A stretch of 64,000 nt of DNA from Tessaracoccus sp. SD287. Lineage in GTDB: Bacteria > Actinomycetota > Actinomycetes > Propionibacteriales > Propionibacteriaceae. The position numbers were made by a program, and so were the translations under genes. Location: the NCBI RefSeq assembly GCF_017355265.1, contig NZ_JADIJQ010000003.1:62001-126000 (forward strand), read 5' to 3'. This document shows positions 38,123 to 48,291 of the stretch, piece by piece. The notes under the pieces are model-generated. The model ran no database searches, was not told the DNA's origin, and was given only the letters and a program-made list of their open reading frames with translations. Within the stretch, counting starts at the first letter, position 1. The number at the start of each line of letters is the position of its first letter.

Positions 38123-39496
38123 CTAGCGAGTCTGGTCCTCGCGTCCGAGCAGGTTGTCCAACTCCCCCACCAGGTCAGCCAGGGCAGCCTCGTTGCCATG
38201 ACCGGTGGGCTGGTAGTAGCGGGTGCCGAGCAGCACGTCGGGCAGGTACTGCTGGCGGGCCACGGCATGGGGCGCGTCATGGGCGTAGAGGTAGCCCTTG
38301 CCGTGGCCCAGTTTCTGGGCACCGGCGTAGTGGGCGTCGCGCAGGTGCGGCGGCACCTCGCCGATCCGACCCGCACGAACATCGGCCAGCGCGGCATCGA
38401 TGGCCTTGTAGACCGCATTCGACTTCGGGGCCAGCGCCGCCGCGACCGTGGCCTGGGCCAGGTTGAGCCGCGCCTCCGGCATCCCGATCAGCGCGACGGC
38501 CTGGGCGGCGGCCACGCAGGTCTGCAGCACCGACGGCGCGGCCATGCCCACGTCCTCGCTGGCCAGGACCACCAGTCGCCGGGCAATGAAACGGGGGTCC
38601 TCACCGGCCTCCATCATCCGGGCCAGGTAGTGCAGGGCGGCATCGACGTCAGAGCCGCGCACCGACTTGATGAAGGCGCTGATCACGTCGTAGTGCTGGT
38701 CTCCGTCCTTGTCGTAGCGGATGGCGGCCCGGTCGACGGCCTTCTCGACGATGGCCGGGGTGATCACCGCGGCATCGGTGGCATCGGCACCGGCCGCCGC
38801 CTCCTCCAGAAAGGTCAAGGATCGGCGGGCATCTCCCCCGGCCAGCCGGATGATGGTGGCGCGCGCCTCGGCGTCCAGTTCGTAGGCCCCGCCCAGGCCA
38901 CGCTCGTCGGCCAGCGCCCGGTCGACGAGCAACCCGATGTCGTCATCGGTCAATGGTTTCAGCGTCAGCAGCAAGGAGCGCGACAACAGCGGCGAGATCA
39001 CCGAGAAGGACGGGTTCTCGGTGGTGGCCGCGATCAGGGTGACCAGCCGGTTCTCCACCGCCGGCAGCAGCACGTCCTGCTGGGACTTGCTGAACCGGTG
39101 CACCTCGTCGACGAACAGGACGGTCTGGGTGCCGCGGGCAAGCGCGCGTCGGGCGGTGTCAAGCTCGGCGCGGACCTCCTTCACCCCGGCCGTGACGGCC
39201 GAGATCTCCACGAACCGCCGCTGGGTCGACTGGCTGACGACCGCGGCGATGGTGGTCTTGCCGACGCCTGGCGGTCCCCACAGGAATACCGACATGGCTG
39301 CGGTGCCCGAGGCCAGTCGGCGCAGGGGTGACCCCGGCCCCAGCAGGTGCTGCTGGCCGACGATCTCGTCCATCGTCCGTGGCCGCATCCGCACCGCCAG
39401 CGGCAGGTGGCTGCCAGCGGCTCCGGACAGGGACCCCCCGGCCACCGCCGTCGCGGGGATGAGTGGCTCATCGGTATTGCCGAACAGGTCAGTCAC
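38123..39496 (-). CDS. rarA: Replication-associated recombination protein RarA
   Basis: AAA+ clamp-loader-like ATPase (MgsA) acting at stalled forks. 457 residues: [17 protein letters not shown] (about 36-52), Walker [10 protein letters not shown] (about 74-82), Walker [12 protein letters not shown] (about 124-134), sensor 1 ATTENPSF, and the C-terminal tetramerisation region ([21 protein letters not shown]). GTG 39496 has TAGACT 6 nt upstream and no Shine-Dalgarno. Ends 39 nt before the DUF948 gene. Confidence 0.96.
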   Translation of the reverse strand: MTDLFGNTDEPLIPATAVAGGSLSGAAGSHLPLAVRMRPRTMDEIVGQQHLLGPGSPLRRLASGTAAMSVFLWGPPGVGKTTIAAVVSQSTQRRFVEISAVTAGVKEVRAELDTARRALARGTQTVLFVDEVHRFSKSQQDVLLPAVENRLVTLIAATTENPSFSVISPLLSRSLLLTLKPLTDDDIGLLVDRALADERGLGGAYELDAEARATIIRLAGGDARRSLTFLEEAAAGADATDAAVITPAIVEKAVDRAAIRYDKDGDQHYDVISAFIKSVRGSDVDAALHYLARMMEAGEDPRFIARRLVVLASEDVGMAAPSVLQTCVAAAQAVALIGMPEARLNLAQATVAAALAPKSNAVYKAIDAALADVRAGRIGEVPPHLRDAHYAGAQKLGHGKGYLYAHDAPHAVARQQYLPDVLLGTRYYQPTGHGNEAALADLVGELDNLLGREDQTR

Positions 39497-39502
39497 ACGG
39501 CA

Positions 39503-39508
39503 AGTCTA
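39503..39508 (-). promoter_or_regulatory. rarA -10 element (leaderless)
   Basis: TAGACT on the minus strand, 6 nt before GTG 39496. The divergent lipoprotein has the weaker CAGACT 6 nt before its ATG 39593. Confidence 0.6.
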
Positions 39509-39592
39509 GGAGTCCCCCGGGCTGATGCCGGACCGGCACCGACGAGACCACCGACCGATCCGCGTGAACCCGGCCGGCGACAGACTTGACCC

Positions 39593-40126
39593 ATGCTGAC
39601 CCGCCGCGACCTCGCCCTCAGAATCGCTCCACTGCTGCTGGCCGGGGTGGTGACCACCTCGGGGTGCACCGTCCTAACCGGCAACGACGCCCCGCAGGAA
39701 CCGACCGACCCGGCCACCCCGCTGGCCGACGCCATCGACGCCCAAGCGCTGTTCGCGGCCAGGACCCCACACCTCGGCGACAACAGCCGCGTCATCGAGG
39801 TGGTCGATGCCACCCGGCTGTCACTGCTGGGCACCCGCACGATCGCCCTGCTGACCGACGCGGCCCCGCTCACCCTGGTGCTCAGCCTCACCGACCCCAG
39901 GATCACCGATGCCGACCTGCTGCGCCAGCGCCTGCAGGAGCGCGCGGTGCTGATGCTGGCCTGCATTGGCAACGCCGATGGCGTCAGCTGGACGGCGGCC
40001 GGGGTGTCAGCAGCCCAGGGGACGATCTCGCGCACCCAGGCCGACGAGCTGGCCGGGGCGCCGGTGCGGACCTACGCCACCAGCGCCGACCGGCTCAGGA
40101 AGCTCGCCGTCCGGGTGCAGCAGTAG
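39593..40126 (+). CDS. Putative lipoprotein, DUF4825-like
   Basis: 177 residues. Lipoprotein signal with two arginines (MLTRRDLALRIAPLLLAGVV) and Cys25 after TTSG. Residues 50-75 (ALFAARTPHLGDNSRVIEVV) resemble the GDNSxV motif of DUF4825 proteins; the match is from memory and tentative. The rest has no recognised domain. It is divergent from rarA and convergent with aspS (4 nt between stops). Function unknown. Confidence 0.75.
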   Translation: MLTRRDLALRIAPLLLAGVVTTSGCTVLTGNDAPQEPTDPATPLADAIDAQALFAARTPHLGDNSRVIEVVDATRLSLLGTRTIALLTDAAPLTLVLSLTDPRITDADLLRQRLQERAVLMLACIGNADGVSWTAAGVSAAQGTISRTQADELAGAPVRTYATSADRLRKLAVRVQQ

Positions 40127-40130
40127 CCGC

Positions 40131-41933
40131 TCAGGCGTCCTTCTTCTCCGCGTCGGACTTCTTGACCTCGGGCTTGAAGTCCACGCCGGCCTCCTTGCGC
40201 TGCTGCGCAGTGATGGGTGCCGGGGCCTGGGTCAGCGGGTCGTAGCCATTGCCCGTCTTGGGGAAGGCGATCACCTCACGGATCGACTCCAGCCCCGCCA
40301 ACAGCATGACGATGCGGTCCCAGCCAAAGGCAATGCCGCCGTGCGGCGGGGCGCCGAAGGCGAAGGCGTCCAGCAGGAAGCCGAACTTCTCCTGGGCGGT
40401 CTCCGCGTCAATGCCCATCACCTTGAACACGCGCTCCTGCACGTCGCGGCGGTGGATACGGATCGAACCGCCGCCGATCTCGTTGCCATTGCAGACCATG
40501 TCGTAGGCGTAGGCCAGGGCCTCACCGGGGTTCGTGTCAAAGGTGTCCATGAACTCGGGCTTGGGCGAGGTGAACGCGTGGTGCACGGCCGTCCAGGCAC
40601 CCTCACCGACGGCCACGTCACCCGAGGCGACGGCCTCGTTGGCGGGCTGGAACAGCGGCGCGTCGACCACCCACAGGAAACTCCAGGCCGACTCATCGAT
40701 CATGCCGGTGCGCACGGCGATCTCGACCCGGGCAGCGCCCAGCAGTTCCTGGGAAGCGGTGCGGGCACCGGCCGCGAAGAAGATGCAGTCGCCGGGCTGG
40801 GCGCCGGTGGCGCTCGCCAGTCCGTCGCGCTCCGCGTCGGTCAGGTTCTTGGCGACCGGACCGCCCAGCTCGCCCTCCGCCGACAGGGTGACATAGGCGA
40901 GCCCCTTGGCGCCGCGCTGCTTGGCCCATTCCTGCCAGGCGTCGAACGTGCGGCGCGGCTGGTCGGCGCCACCGGGCATCACGACGGCACCGACGTAGGG
41001 GGCCTGGAACACTCGGAAGCCCGTGTCGGCGAAGTACGCCGTCAATTCGGTGATCGGGTTCTCGAAGCGCAGGTCGGGCTTGTCCGAGCCGTACTTGTCC
41101 ATCGCGTCGGCAAAGGTCATCCGCGGGAACGGGGTCGGCAGGTCGATCCCCTTCAGCGACCAGATCTCCTTGACGATGGCCTCGCCGAGTTCGATCACGT
41201 CGTCCTGGTCGACGAAGCTCATCTCGACGTCCAGCTGGGTGAACTCGGGCTGGCGATCGGCGCGGAAGTCCTCGTCGCGGTAGCAGCGAGCGATCTGGTA
41301 GTAGCGCTCCATGCCGGCCACCATCAGCAGCTGCTTGAACAGCTGGGGGCTCTGCGGCAGGGCATACCAGGAGCCGGGCGCCAGTCGAGCCGGCACCACG
41401 AAGTCGCGGGCACCCTCGGGGGTGGAGCGGGTCAGGGTGGGCGTCTCGATCTCGACGAAGTCGCGCTCACCCAGCACCTTGCGGGCAGCGGCGTTCACCC
41501 TGGAACGCAACCGCAGCGCCTCGCCCTGCTGCGGGCGACGCAGGTCCAGGTAGCGGTGGCGCAGCCGCGCCTCCTCACCGACGGTGATCCGCTCGTCGAT
41601 CTGGAAGGGCAGCGGTGCCGAGGGGTTCAACACCTCCATGCTGGTGATGGCCACCTCGATCTCGCCCGAGGGCAGGTCGGGGTTGGCATTGCCATCGGGG
41701 CGCAGTTCGACGACCCCGTCGACCCGCAGGCAGAACTCGTTGCGCAGGTCATGGGCTCCGGACGCCTCAAGCAGTTCGTCACGGATGACGACCTGGCAGA
41801 TGCCGGACGCGTCGCGCAGGTCGATGAAGGCCACACCACCGTGGTCTCGTCGACGGCCGACCCAGCCGGCCAGGGTGACGCTCTGGCCAACATGCTCGGC
41901 GCGCAGCCGTCCGGCTTCATGAGTGCGAATCAC
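40131..41933 (-). CDS. aspS: Aspartyl-tRNA synthetase
   Basis: Class IIb synthetase, 600 residues, bacterial type with the GAD insertion. OB-fold anticodon domain ([19 protein letters not shown], about 23-41), motif 2 [17 protein letters not shown] (about 217-233) and motif 3 [15 protein letters not shown] (about 535-549). A Lys-rich C-terminal tail ([12 protein letters not shown]) is lineage-specific. GTG 41933 has AAGGGA 7 nt upstream. Follows hisS by 89 nt. Confidence 0.97.
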   Translation of the reverse strand: MIRTHEAGRLRAEHVGQSVTLAGWVGRRRDHGGVAFIDLRDASGICQVVIRDELLEASGAHDLRNEFCLRVDGVVELRPDGNANPDLPSGEIEVAITSMEVLNPSAPLPFQIDERITVGEEARLRHRYLDLRRPQQGEALRLRSRVNAAARKVLGERDFVEIETPTLTRSTPEGARDFVVPARLAPGSWYALPQSPQLFKQLLMVAGMERYYQIARCYRDEDFRADRQPEFTQLDVEMSFVDQDDVIELGEAIVKEIWSLKGIDLPTPFPRMTFADAMDKYGSDKPDLRFENPITELTAYFADTGFRVFQAPYVGAVVMPGGADQPRRTFDAWQEWAKQRGAKGLAYVTLSAEGELGGPVAKNLTDAERDGLASATGAQPGDCIFFAAGARTASQELLGAARVEIAVRTGMIDESAWSFLWVVDAPLFQPANEAVASGDVAVGEGAWTAVHHAFTSPKPEFMDTFDTNPGEALAYAYDMVCNGNEIGGGSIRIHRRDVQERVFKVMGIDAETAQEKFGFLLDAFAFGAPPHGGIAFGWDRIVMLLAGLESIREVIAFPKTGNGYDPLTQAPAPITAQQRKEAGVDFKPEVKKSDAEKKDA

Positions 41934-41951
41934 GGTATTCCCTTCGTGTGC

Positions 41952-41972
41952 CCCCGCATAGACGGTGCGGGG
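41952..41972 (-). repeat. Stem-loop in aspS leader
   Basis: CCCCGCA and TGCGGGG form a perfect 7-bp stem with a 7-nt loop, 18 nt before the aspS GTG. TAGGCT at 41997-42002 (minus strand) could be the aspS -10, placing the hairpin in a leader of about 57 nt. It could also terminate hisS, but no T-tract follows. Confidence 0.45.
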
Positions 41973-42022
41973 AACGGTGTCGTGTGGTGCCCGGCCAGCC
42001 TACCGGCTTAGGCGTGGGTGGC

Positions 42023-43360
42023 TCAGGAGTGGGCGGCGGGCAGCACCCGCAGCCAGTGGTCCTCGGCGGGCGGGGTCCACGAGGCTGCGTCGGCGGCGGA
42101 CTGCTCACCGGTGCGGATGTCCTTGACCTCGCCGGTCATTCCCCCGAACCAGACGAACGGGATGCCGCGCCGATCGGCCTGGCGAATCTGCTTGCCGAAC
42201 TTGTCGGGCTTGGACGCCACCTCACAGGGGATGTCGCGGGCCCGCAACGCGGACGCGACCGCGACGGCGGTGGCCCGCTCGGCCTCGTCGTCGACGGCAA
42301 TGTAGACCGCGCTCGGCACCGACCGTGAGGCCTGCAGGGCATGCTTGGCCAGCAGCGGCACCAGCATCCGGGTGACACCGACGGTGATGCCGACACCGGG
42401 GAAGGTCACCTTCCCGTCACTGGCCAGCGAGTCGTAGCGGCCGCCGGCCGAGACCGAGCCCAGCGACTCCCAGCCGACCATCTCGGTTTCGAAGACCGAA
42501 CCGGTGTAGTAGTCCAGTCCACGGGCAATGCGCAGGTCGGCAACGATGCGCCCCGGGAACCGGGCAGAGACTTGGCTGACCAGTTCGGCGAGCTCGGCGA
42601 TGCCCTCCTCCAGCAGGTCGTTGCTGACCCCCAGCGCACGGACCTGGTCGGCGAAAGAGGCGTCCGCGGTGGTGATGCCTGCCAGCGCCAGCACGGCGTC
42701 GGTCTGCTCTGGGTTCAGGCCCAGGTCGTCGGCCAGCAGCTGCGCGACGCCGGCGCGTCCGATCTTGTCGAGCTTGTCGACGCGCTGGATCACCGCCAGC
42801 GGGTCGGCCACGCCGAGTCCGGTGTAGAACCCCTGGGCGAGCTTGCGGTTGTTGGCGTGCATCAGCACCGGCGGCAGGCCCAGTTCGGTGTGCAGTCGTT
42901 CCAGCGCCTCCAGCGCCACCAGCACGACCTCCACGTCGTGGTGGGTGGGCAGGGTGTCCTGCCCGACGATGTCGATGTCGGCCTGGCAGAACTCGCGGTA
43001 GCGACCCTCCTGGGGACGCTCGCCGCGCCACGCCTTCTGGATCTGGTGGCGACGGAAGGGGAAGACCAGGTGGCCGGAGTTCTCCAGCACGTAGCGGGCG
43101 AACGGGACGGTCAGGTCGAAGTGCAGGCCCAGCTCGGCAGCGTCGTCCTCGGCGGCGTGCAACCGCTGAACCGTGTAGACCTCTTTGGTGATCTCGCCCT
43201 TGCGCGAGAGCTGGTCGAGCGGCTCCACGGCGCGGGTCTCGATCCGGCCGAAGCCGTGCAGGGCAAAGGTGTGGCGCAAGCTGTCCTGGACGGCCTGCTC
43301 GACGGCCGAGGCTGCGGGCAGGAATTCGGGGAACCCTGACAAGGGCTTGGGACGTGCCAC
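42023..43360 (-). CDS. hisS: Histidyl-tRNA synthetase
   Basis: 445 residues from GTG 43360. Start MARPKPLSGFPEFLP matches actinobacterial HisRS, and GTGAGG lies 7 nt upstream; a TTG at 43366 would sit too close to that site. Motif 2 HQIQKAWRGERPQEGRYREF (about 104-123), the histidine-binding LDYYTGSVFE (about 288) and GGRYDSLA, then the anticodon-binding domain. A possible -10 TAGAGT lies at 43418-43423. Confidence 0.96.
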   Translation of the reverse strand: MARPKPLSGFPEFLPAASAVEQAVQDSLRHTFALHGFGRIETRAVEPLDQLSRKGEITKEVYTVQRLHAAEDDAAELGLHFDLTVPFARYVLENSGHLVFPFRRHQIQKAWRGERPQEGRYREFCQADIDIVGQDTLPTHHDVEVVLVALEALERLHTELGLPPVLMHANNRKLAQGFYTGLGVADPLAVIQRVDKLDKIGRAGVAQLLADDLGLNPEQTDAVLALAGITTADASFADQVRALGVSNDLLEEGIAELAELVSQVSARFPGRIVADLRIARGLDYYTGSVFETEMVGWESLGSVSAGGRYDSLASDGKVTFPGVGITVGVTRMLVPLLAKHALQASRSVPSAVYIAVDDEAERATAVAVASALRARDIPCEVASKPDKFGKQIRQADRRGIPFVWFGGMTGEVKDIRTGEQSAADAASWTPPAEDHWLRVLPAAHS

Positions 43361-43507
43361 GAACAATCCTCACGATTCGATGACGATGCTTGACGCCGAG
43401 GGGCGCCTGACCGGGCCACTCTACCGGTCGTTCACTTGCCCGTTCGATGTGGATTCGGTCCGTGTCCTCACCCGGGTGTGCCGTGAACGGTCAGGATCGG
43501 GCAAGAT

Positions 43508-44758
43508 ATGCCCATGAGCGAAACGACACGTCCCCATGACTTCGGTCGGGTGGACCCGGATGGAACCGTCTACGTCACCACCGCAGAGGGGGAACGCAGC
43601 GTGGGGCAGGTGCCCGACGTCGACCCCAGCGAGGCGCTGGAGTTCTACGTCCGGCGATACCGCTCCCTGGAGACCGAGGTCGACCTGCTGACGGCGCGCG
43701 TGGGTTCGGGTGCCGTCAATCCCGACGAGGCACGACGTTCCATCAAGACGCTGCGTGAGCACATCACCGAGGCGAACGCGGTCGGCGACCTGCCCGCGCT
43801 GTTGGCGAAGCTGGACGCCCTGGAGCCGACCCTGGCCGCGGCCAACGAGCAGCGCAAGGCCGAGAAGGCCGCCGCCCAGGCGCGCACCAAGGACGCCAAG
43901 GAGGCCATGGTCGCCGAGGCCGAGAAGCTGTCCCAGGGCAATGACTGGCGTGGCGGGGTGAACCGTTTCCGGGCGCTGCTCGACGAGTGGAAGGCGCTGC
44001 CGCGCATCGACCGTGCCACCGACGACGAGCTGTGGCACCGGTTCAGCTCGGCCCGCACCACCTACACCCGTCGTCGCAAGGCCCAGTTCGCCGAGCAGAA
44101 CGAGACCCGCGCTGCCGCCCAGACGAAGAAGGAAGCCATCATCGAGGAGGCCAGGGCGCTGGCCGACTCCACCGACTGGGGCCCGACCTCGGGTGCCTTC
44201 CGCGACCTGATGACACGCTGGAAGGCGGCCGGTGCCGCCCCGCGCGCCGTCGAGGACAAGCTGTGGACCGAGTTCCGCAGCATCCAGGACACCTTCTTCA
44301 GCGCCCGCACGGCCGCGCAGTCCGAGCAGGACGCCGAGTTCCAGGGCAACCTGACCGCCAAGCTGGCGCTGCTCGACGAGGCCGAGGCGACCATTCTTCC
44401 GGTCACCGACCTGCAGACGGCCCGCGCCGCCTTCCGCGACTTCCTGGCGAAGTTCAACGAACTGGGCAAGGTCCCCCGCGACTCCATCCGCAGCGTGGAC
44501 GACCGCGTCCGCACCATCGAGCGGGCCGTCAAGGACGCCGAGGATGCCGAGTGGAAGCGCACCGACCCCGAGGCGCGGGAACGGGCCCAGGACACGGTGG
44601 ACATGTTCACCGCGCAGATCGAGAAGCTCGAGAAGCAGGCTGCCGAGGCGGAGGCCGCGGGTCACCAGAAGAAGCTGCGTGAGGCGCGCAACTCCATCGC
44701 TGCCTGCCAGGCGTGGCTCGACCAGGCCAAGGCGACCCTGGCGGAGTTCAGCGCCTGA
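43508..44758 (+). CDS. DUF349 repeat protein
   Basis: 416 residues, almost entirely helical and charged, with at least three DUF349 repeats recognisable by their W-x(n)-F/LW cores (WRGGVNRFRALLDEWKALPR, WGPTSGAFRDLMTRWKAAG, then a degenerate copy around DLQTARAAFRDFLAKF). Coiled-coil segments flank them. DUF349 proteins are cytosolic and of unknown function. In-frame ATGs occur at 43508 and 43514. Divergent from hisS, and convergent with rsh with 11 nt between stops. Confidence 0.85.
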   Translation: MPMSETTRPHDFGRVDPDGTVYVTTAEGERSVGQVPDVDPSEALEFYVRRYRSLETEVDLLTARVGSGAVNPDEARRSIKTLREHITEANAVGDLPALLAKLDALEPTLAAANEQRKAEKAAAQARTKDAKEAMVAEAEKLSQGNDWRGGVNRFRALLDEWKALPRIDRATDDELWHRFSSARTTYTRRRKAQFAEQNETRAAAQTKKEAIIEEARALADSTDWGPTSGAFRDLMTRWKAAGAAPRAVEDKLWTEFRSIQDTFFSARTAAQSEQDAEFQGNLTAKLALLDEAEATILPVTDLQTARAAFRDFLAKFNELGKVPRDSIRSVDDRVRTIERAVKDAEDAEWKRTDPEARERAQDTVDMFTAQIEKLEKQAAEAEAAGHQKKLREARNSIAACQAWLDQAKATLAEFSA

Positions 44759-44769
44759 GCCGCCCGGGC

Positions 44770-47118
44770 CTACTGGCCCACCCGGTAGACGTCGTAGATG
44801 CCGGGAATGCGCTTGAGCAGCGCCACCACGTGTTCGAGGTGGCGCGGGTCGGCGGCCTCAAAGGTCAGCTTGATCTTGAAGGTCTGGTCACGGGTCGCGG
44901 CCATGGAGACCGAGACGATGTTGATGTGCTGCTCGGCGAGCAGCCTGGTCACGTCCGAGAGCATGCCGGCGCGGTCGAGTCCCTCGACCTGGATGCCGAC
45001 CAGGAACGACTGGCTCTTGCCCACCGCCCAGGCCACGTCGACGATGCGCTCGGGCTGCATCAGCAGGTTTGAGACGTTGGTGCAGTCACGACGATGCACC
45101 GAGACACCCTCACCGCGGGTGACGAACCCGACGATCGTGTCCCCCGGCAGCGGCGTGCAGCACTTGGCCAGCTTGACCCACACCGAGCTGTCGCCGGCGA
45201 CCTCGATGCCGACGTCATTGGAGGGACGACGATGACGCCGCGAGCTGATCGACTCCTCCTCGAAGGACTCCGCGGCGGTCTCCTCGACTCCCCCACCCAG
45301 TTCGATGAGTCGGTCCACGACGTGCTGCGCCCCAATGGTGCCCTCACCGACGGCGGCGTACAGCGCCTCGATGCCCGCCACCTTGAGGTCCTCGGCGACC
45401 GCCGCCAGGTACTCGGCGGTCAGCAGGTGCTTCAGCGGCATGTTCGAGCGCCGCAGCCGACGGGCGATCAGGTCCTTGCCCTGGTCGATCGACTCCTCGC
45501 GACGCTCCTTGGTGAAGTGGTGCCTGATCTTCGACTTCGCCCGCGGGCTCTGGACGAAGCTCAACCAGTCGCGGGACGGGCCGGCGTCGGGCGCCTTGGA
45601 GGTCAACACCTCCACGACGTCCCCGTTGTCAAGGATCGAGTCGAGGCTCACCAGTCGCTGGTTCACCCGCGCGCCAATGGTCCGGTTGCCCACCTCGGTG
45701 TGCACGGCGTAGGCGAAGTCGACGGGGGTGGAGTTGACCGGCAGGGCCATCACGTCCCCCTTGGGCGTGAAGACGTAGACCTCGGCCGAGTTGATCTCGA
45801 AACGCAGCGAGTCCAGGAACTCACCGGGGTCGTCGGTCTCGTGCGACCACTGGTTGAGGGCGTGGACCCACGACAGTTCGGTGTGCTCGACCGGACGGCT
45901 GCCCTGCTTGTACTTCCAGTGGGCGGCGACGCCGAACTCGGCGCGGCGGTGCATGTCGTGGGTACGGATCTGCAGTTCGATGGGCTTCTGGTCTGGCCCC
46001 AGCACGGTCGTGTGCAGGGACTGGTACATGTTGAACTTCGGCAGCGCGATGTAGTCCTTGAACCTGCCCGGCAGCGGGCTCCACCGCTCGTGCATGACGC
46101 CCAGCACCTGGTAGCACTCGGCCGGGGTCTGGACCAGGATGCGGATGCCGACCAGGTCGTAGATGTCGCCGAACTCTCGTCCCCGCACGACCATCTTCTG
46201 GTAGATCGAATAGTAGTGCTTGAGTCGCCCGTAGACGGTCGCCTTCACCCCTGCGTCCTTGAGGTCGGACTGGATCTGGCCGATCACCTGGCGCAGTTGC
46301 TGGTCGCGCTTGGGCGCCTGGTCGGCGACCAGGTGGACGATCTCGTCATAGATCTTGGGCTGCATCGTCGAGAAGGCGAGGTCCTCGAGTTCCCACTTGA
46401 CGGTGTTCATGCCCAGCCGGTGGGCCAGCGGTGCGAAGATTTCGAGGGTCTCGCGGGCAATGCGGTTCTGCTTGTCAGGACGCAGGAAGCTGAGGGTGCG
46501 CATGTTGTGCAGGCGGTCTGCGAGCTTGATCACCAGCACCCGGATGTCGCGGCTCATCGCGATCACCATCTTGCGCAGCGTCTCGGCCTTCGCCGAGTCG
46601 CCATAGGTGACCTTGTCCAGCTTGGTCACCCCGTCGACCAGTGCCGCGACCTCTTCACCGAAGTCGGCCGTCAGCTGCTCCATCGTGTAGCTGGTGTCCT
46701 CGACGGTGTCGTGCAACAGTGCCGCGCACAGCGTCGGCTCGGTCATGCCGAGTTCGGCCAGGATCAGGGTCACCGCCAGCGGGTGGGTGATGTAGGGGTC
46801 GCCCGACTTGCGCAACTGGCCGCGGTGGTAGTGCTCGGCGGTGCGGTAGGCACGTTCGACGATCGTCAGGTCGGCCTTGGGATGGTTGGTCCGGATGACG
46901 TTGAACAGCGGGTCAAGGACGGCAGACTGGGGGGACTTCACCGCCCCGATCCGGGCCAGGCGCTGGCGCATTCGCAGCCGGGGCTGCTCGGGACTGGCCG
47001 TGAACCGGGGGGCGGGGCTGGCCGCGGGACGCTCCCCGGGCGGCGGTGCCGGGGGGCTCTGCGGCGAGGTGCCCAGCTGCGAGGTGATGGGCACGTCGGA
47101 GGCCTGGTGAGTACTCAT
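44770..47118 (-). CDS. rsh: Bifunctional (p)ppGpp synthetase/hydrolase (Rel/RSH)
   Basis: Makes and degrades the stringent-response alarmone. 782 residues. The HD hydrolase domain keeps HPLAV (about 112), the HD pair in LLHDTVED (about 133) and KLADRLHNMRTL. The synthetase domain has DLVGIRILVQTP (about 318) and YQSLHTTVLGP (about 365). TGS (VYVFTPKGDVMALP, about 440) and C-terminal ACT domains follow. Both activities are therefore expected. AGGAGG lies 7 nt before the ATG; TTGACA at 47168-47173 (minus) is a perfect -35 hexamer but has no good -10. A potassium channel gene separates it from apt. Confidence 0.96.
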   Translation of the reverse strand: MSTHQASDVPITSQLGTSPQSPPAPPPGERPAASPAPRFTASPEQPRLRMRQRLARIGAVKSPQSAVLDPLFNVIRTNHPKADLTIVERAYRTAEHYHRGQLRKSGDPYITHPLAVTLILAELGMTEPTLCAALLHDTVEDTSYTMEQLTADFGEEVAALVDGVTKLDKVTYGDSAKAETLRKMVIAMSRDIRVLVIKLADRLHNMRTLSFLRPDKQNRIARETLEIFAPLAHRLGMNTVKWELEDLAFSTMQPKIYDEIVHLVADQAPKRDQQLRQVIGQIQSDLKDAGVKATVYGRLKHYYSIYQKMVVRGREFGDIYDLVGIRILVQTPAECYQVLGVMHERWSPLPGRFKDYIALPKFNMYQSLHTTVLGPDQKPIELQIRTHDMHRRAEFGVAAHWKYKQGSRPVEHTELSWVHALNQWSHETDDPGEFLDSLRFEINSAEVYVFTPKGDVMALPVNSTPVDFAYAVHTEVGNRTIGARVNQRLVSLDSILDNGDVVEVLTSKAPDAGPSRDWLSFVQSPRAKSKIRHHFTKERREESIDQGKDLIARRLRRSNMPLKHLLTAEYLAAVAEDLKVAGIEALYAAVGEGTIGAQHVVDRLIELGGGVEETAAESFEEESISSRRHRRPSNDVGIEVAGDSSVWVKLAKCCTPLPGDTIVGFVTRGEGVSVHRRDCTNVSNLLMQPERIVDVAWAVGKSQSFLVGIQVEGLDRAGMLSDVTRLLAEQHINIVSVSMAATRDQTFKIKLTFEAADPRHLEHVVALLKRIPGIYDVYRVGQ

Positions 47119-47185
47119 GAGGTCCTCCTGTCTGCGGCGGCGACGTCATGGATTGACGCGACCCGATTGTCAAGTCTAACCAGAA

Positions 47186-48286
47186 CTAGAAATCATCGCC
47201 CTTGCTGATCACCGGCTGCTGGACGCCACTGGAGGCGCGCCGCACGATCACCAGCCGGTCACCGGCCTGCAGGGTGCTCACGGTGGAGTCGAAGTAGCGC
47301 CGCAGGGTGTCATTGCGGACCACCGCCAGCACCCGCTCCCCCTGGATCTGCTGCGGGCTCAGTCCGACCTCGTCGGCGGTGATCTGGCGCTCGAGGACCT
47401 CCAGGCCCTCACCGCTGGACAGGAGGTCCTCCATTACCGCCCCGACGTGCGGGTTCACGCTGGACAGCCCCATCAGGCGGCCCACGGCGTCCGAACTGGT
47501 CACGACCTGGTCGGCGCCCGACTGGCGCAGCAGCGGCACGTTGTCCTGTTCACGCACCGCCACCACGATGCGGGCCCGCGGGTTGAGCTGGCGCACCGTC
47601 AGCACGGTGAGGATGGCAGTGGCGTCCCGGTCGAGGGTGATGATGACTTCGCGCGCCTTGGTGATCTCGGCTCGGCGCAGCAGGTCACGTTCGGTGGCAT
47701 CACCCAGGAAGGCGGCCAGGCTGTCGTGGTTGGCGGAGGTCACCGCACTGGCATCGTCGTCGATCACCACGATCTTGTCGGTGCTGATGCCGTGGCGCAG
47801 CAGGGTGGCGACGGCGCTGCGTCCCTTGGTGCCGTAGCCGATGACGACGGTGTGGTTGCGCATGGTCTTCCTCCAGGCAGAGTCGCGCATGCCGCGTCGG
47901 CCCTCGTTGGCGAGCACTTCCAGGGTGGTGCCGACCAACAGCACCAGGAAGGCGATGCGCAGCGGGGTGACCAGCACGGCATTGATCAGGCGGGCGTGGG
48001 GGGCCAGCGGGGTGATGTCGCCGTACCCGGTGGTGGTGACGGTCACCGTGGAGTAGTACAGGGCGTCGATGAAGCTGACCCCGTCGCCGGCCACGTTGTC
48101 CACGTAGGAGCCGCGGTCGAACCAGATGATCATGGTGGAGGCGACCAACAGCAGCATGGCCATCACGATCCGGCGCAGCAGCTCCCTCACGGGGCTGCGC
48201 CCCTGCCGCTGCGGCAGGCTCACCAGCGCCACGTCACGCCAGCTGCGTGGCGCCTCGGCCCCGTCGCGGGACGACTTGCGGGCCAT
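47186..48286 (-). CDS. Two-TM potassium channel with RCK (TrkA-N) domain
   Basis: 366 residues: TM1 about 41-57, pore helix and K+ selectivity filter TVTTTGYGDITP (about 80-91), TM2 about 103-126, then a cytosolic RCK domain with the nucleotide-binding GYGTKG (about 149-154) and a TrkA-C-like end (LAVVRNDTLRRY). Architecture as in MthK-type ligand-gated channels. It begins 5 nt after the apt stop, inserted between apt and rsh, which are neighbours in most actinobacteria. Confidence 0.92.
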   Translation of the reverse strand: MARKSSRDGAEAPRSWRDVALVSLPQRQGRSPVRELLRRIVMAMLLLVASTMIIWFDRGSYVDNVAGDGVSFIDALYYSTVTVTTTGYGDITPLAPHARLINAVLVTPLRIAFLVLLVGTTLEVLANEGRRGMRDSAWRKTMRNHTVVIGYGTKGRSAVATLLRHGISTDKIVVIDDDASAVTSANHDSLAAFLGDATERDLLRRAEITKAREVIITLDRDATAILTVLTVRQLNPRARIVVAVREQDNVPLLRQSGADQVVTSSDAVGRLMGLSSVNPHVGAVMEDLLSSGEGLEVLERQITADEVGLSPQQIQGERVLAVVRNDTLRRYFDSTVSTLQAGDRLVIVRRASSGVQQPVISKGDDF

Positions 48287-48291
48287 CGGAA

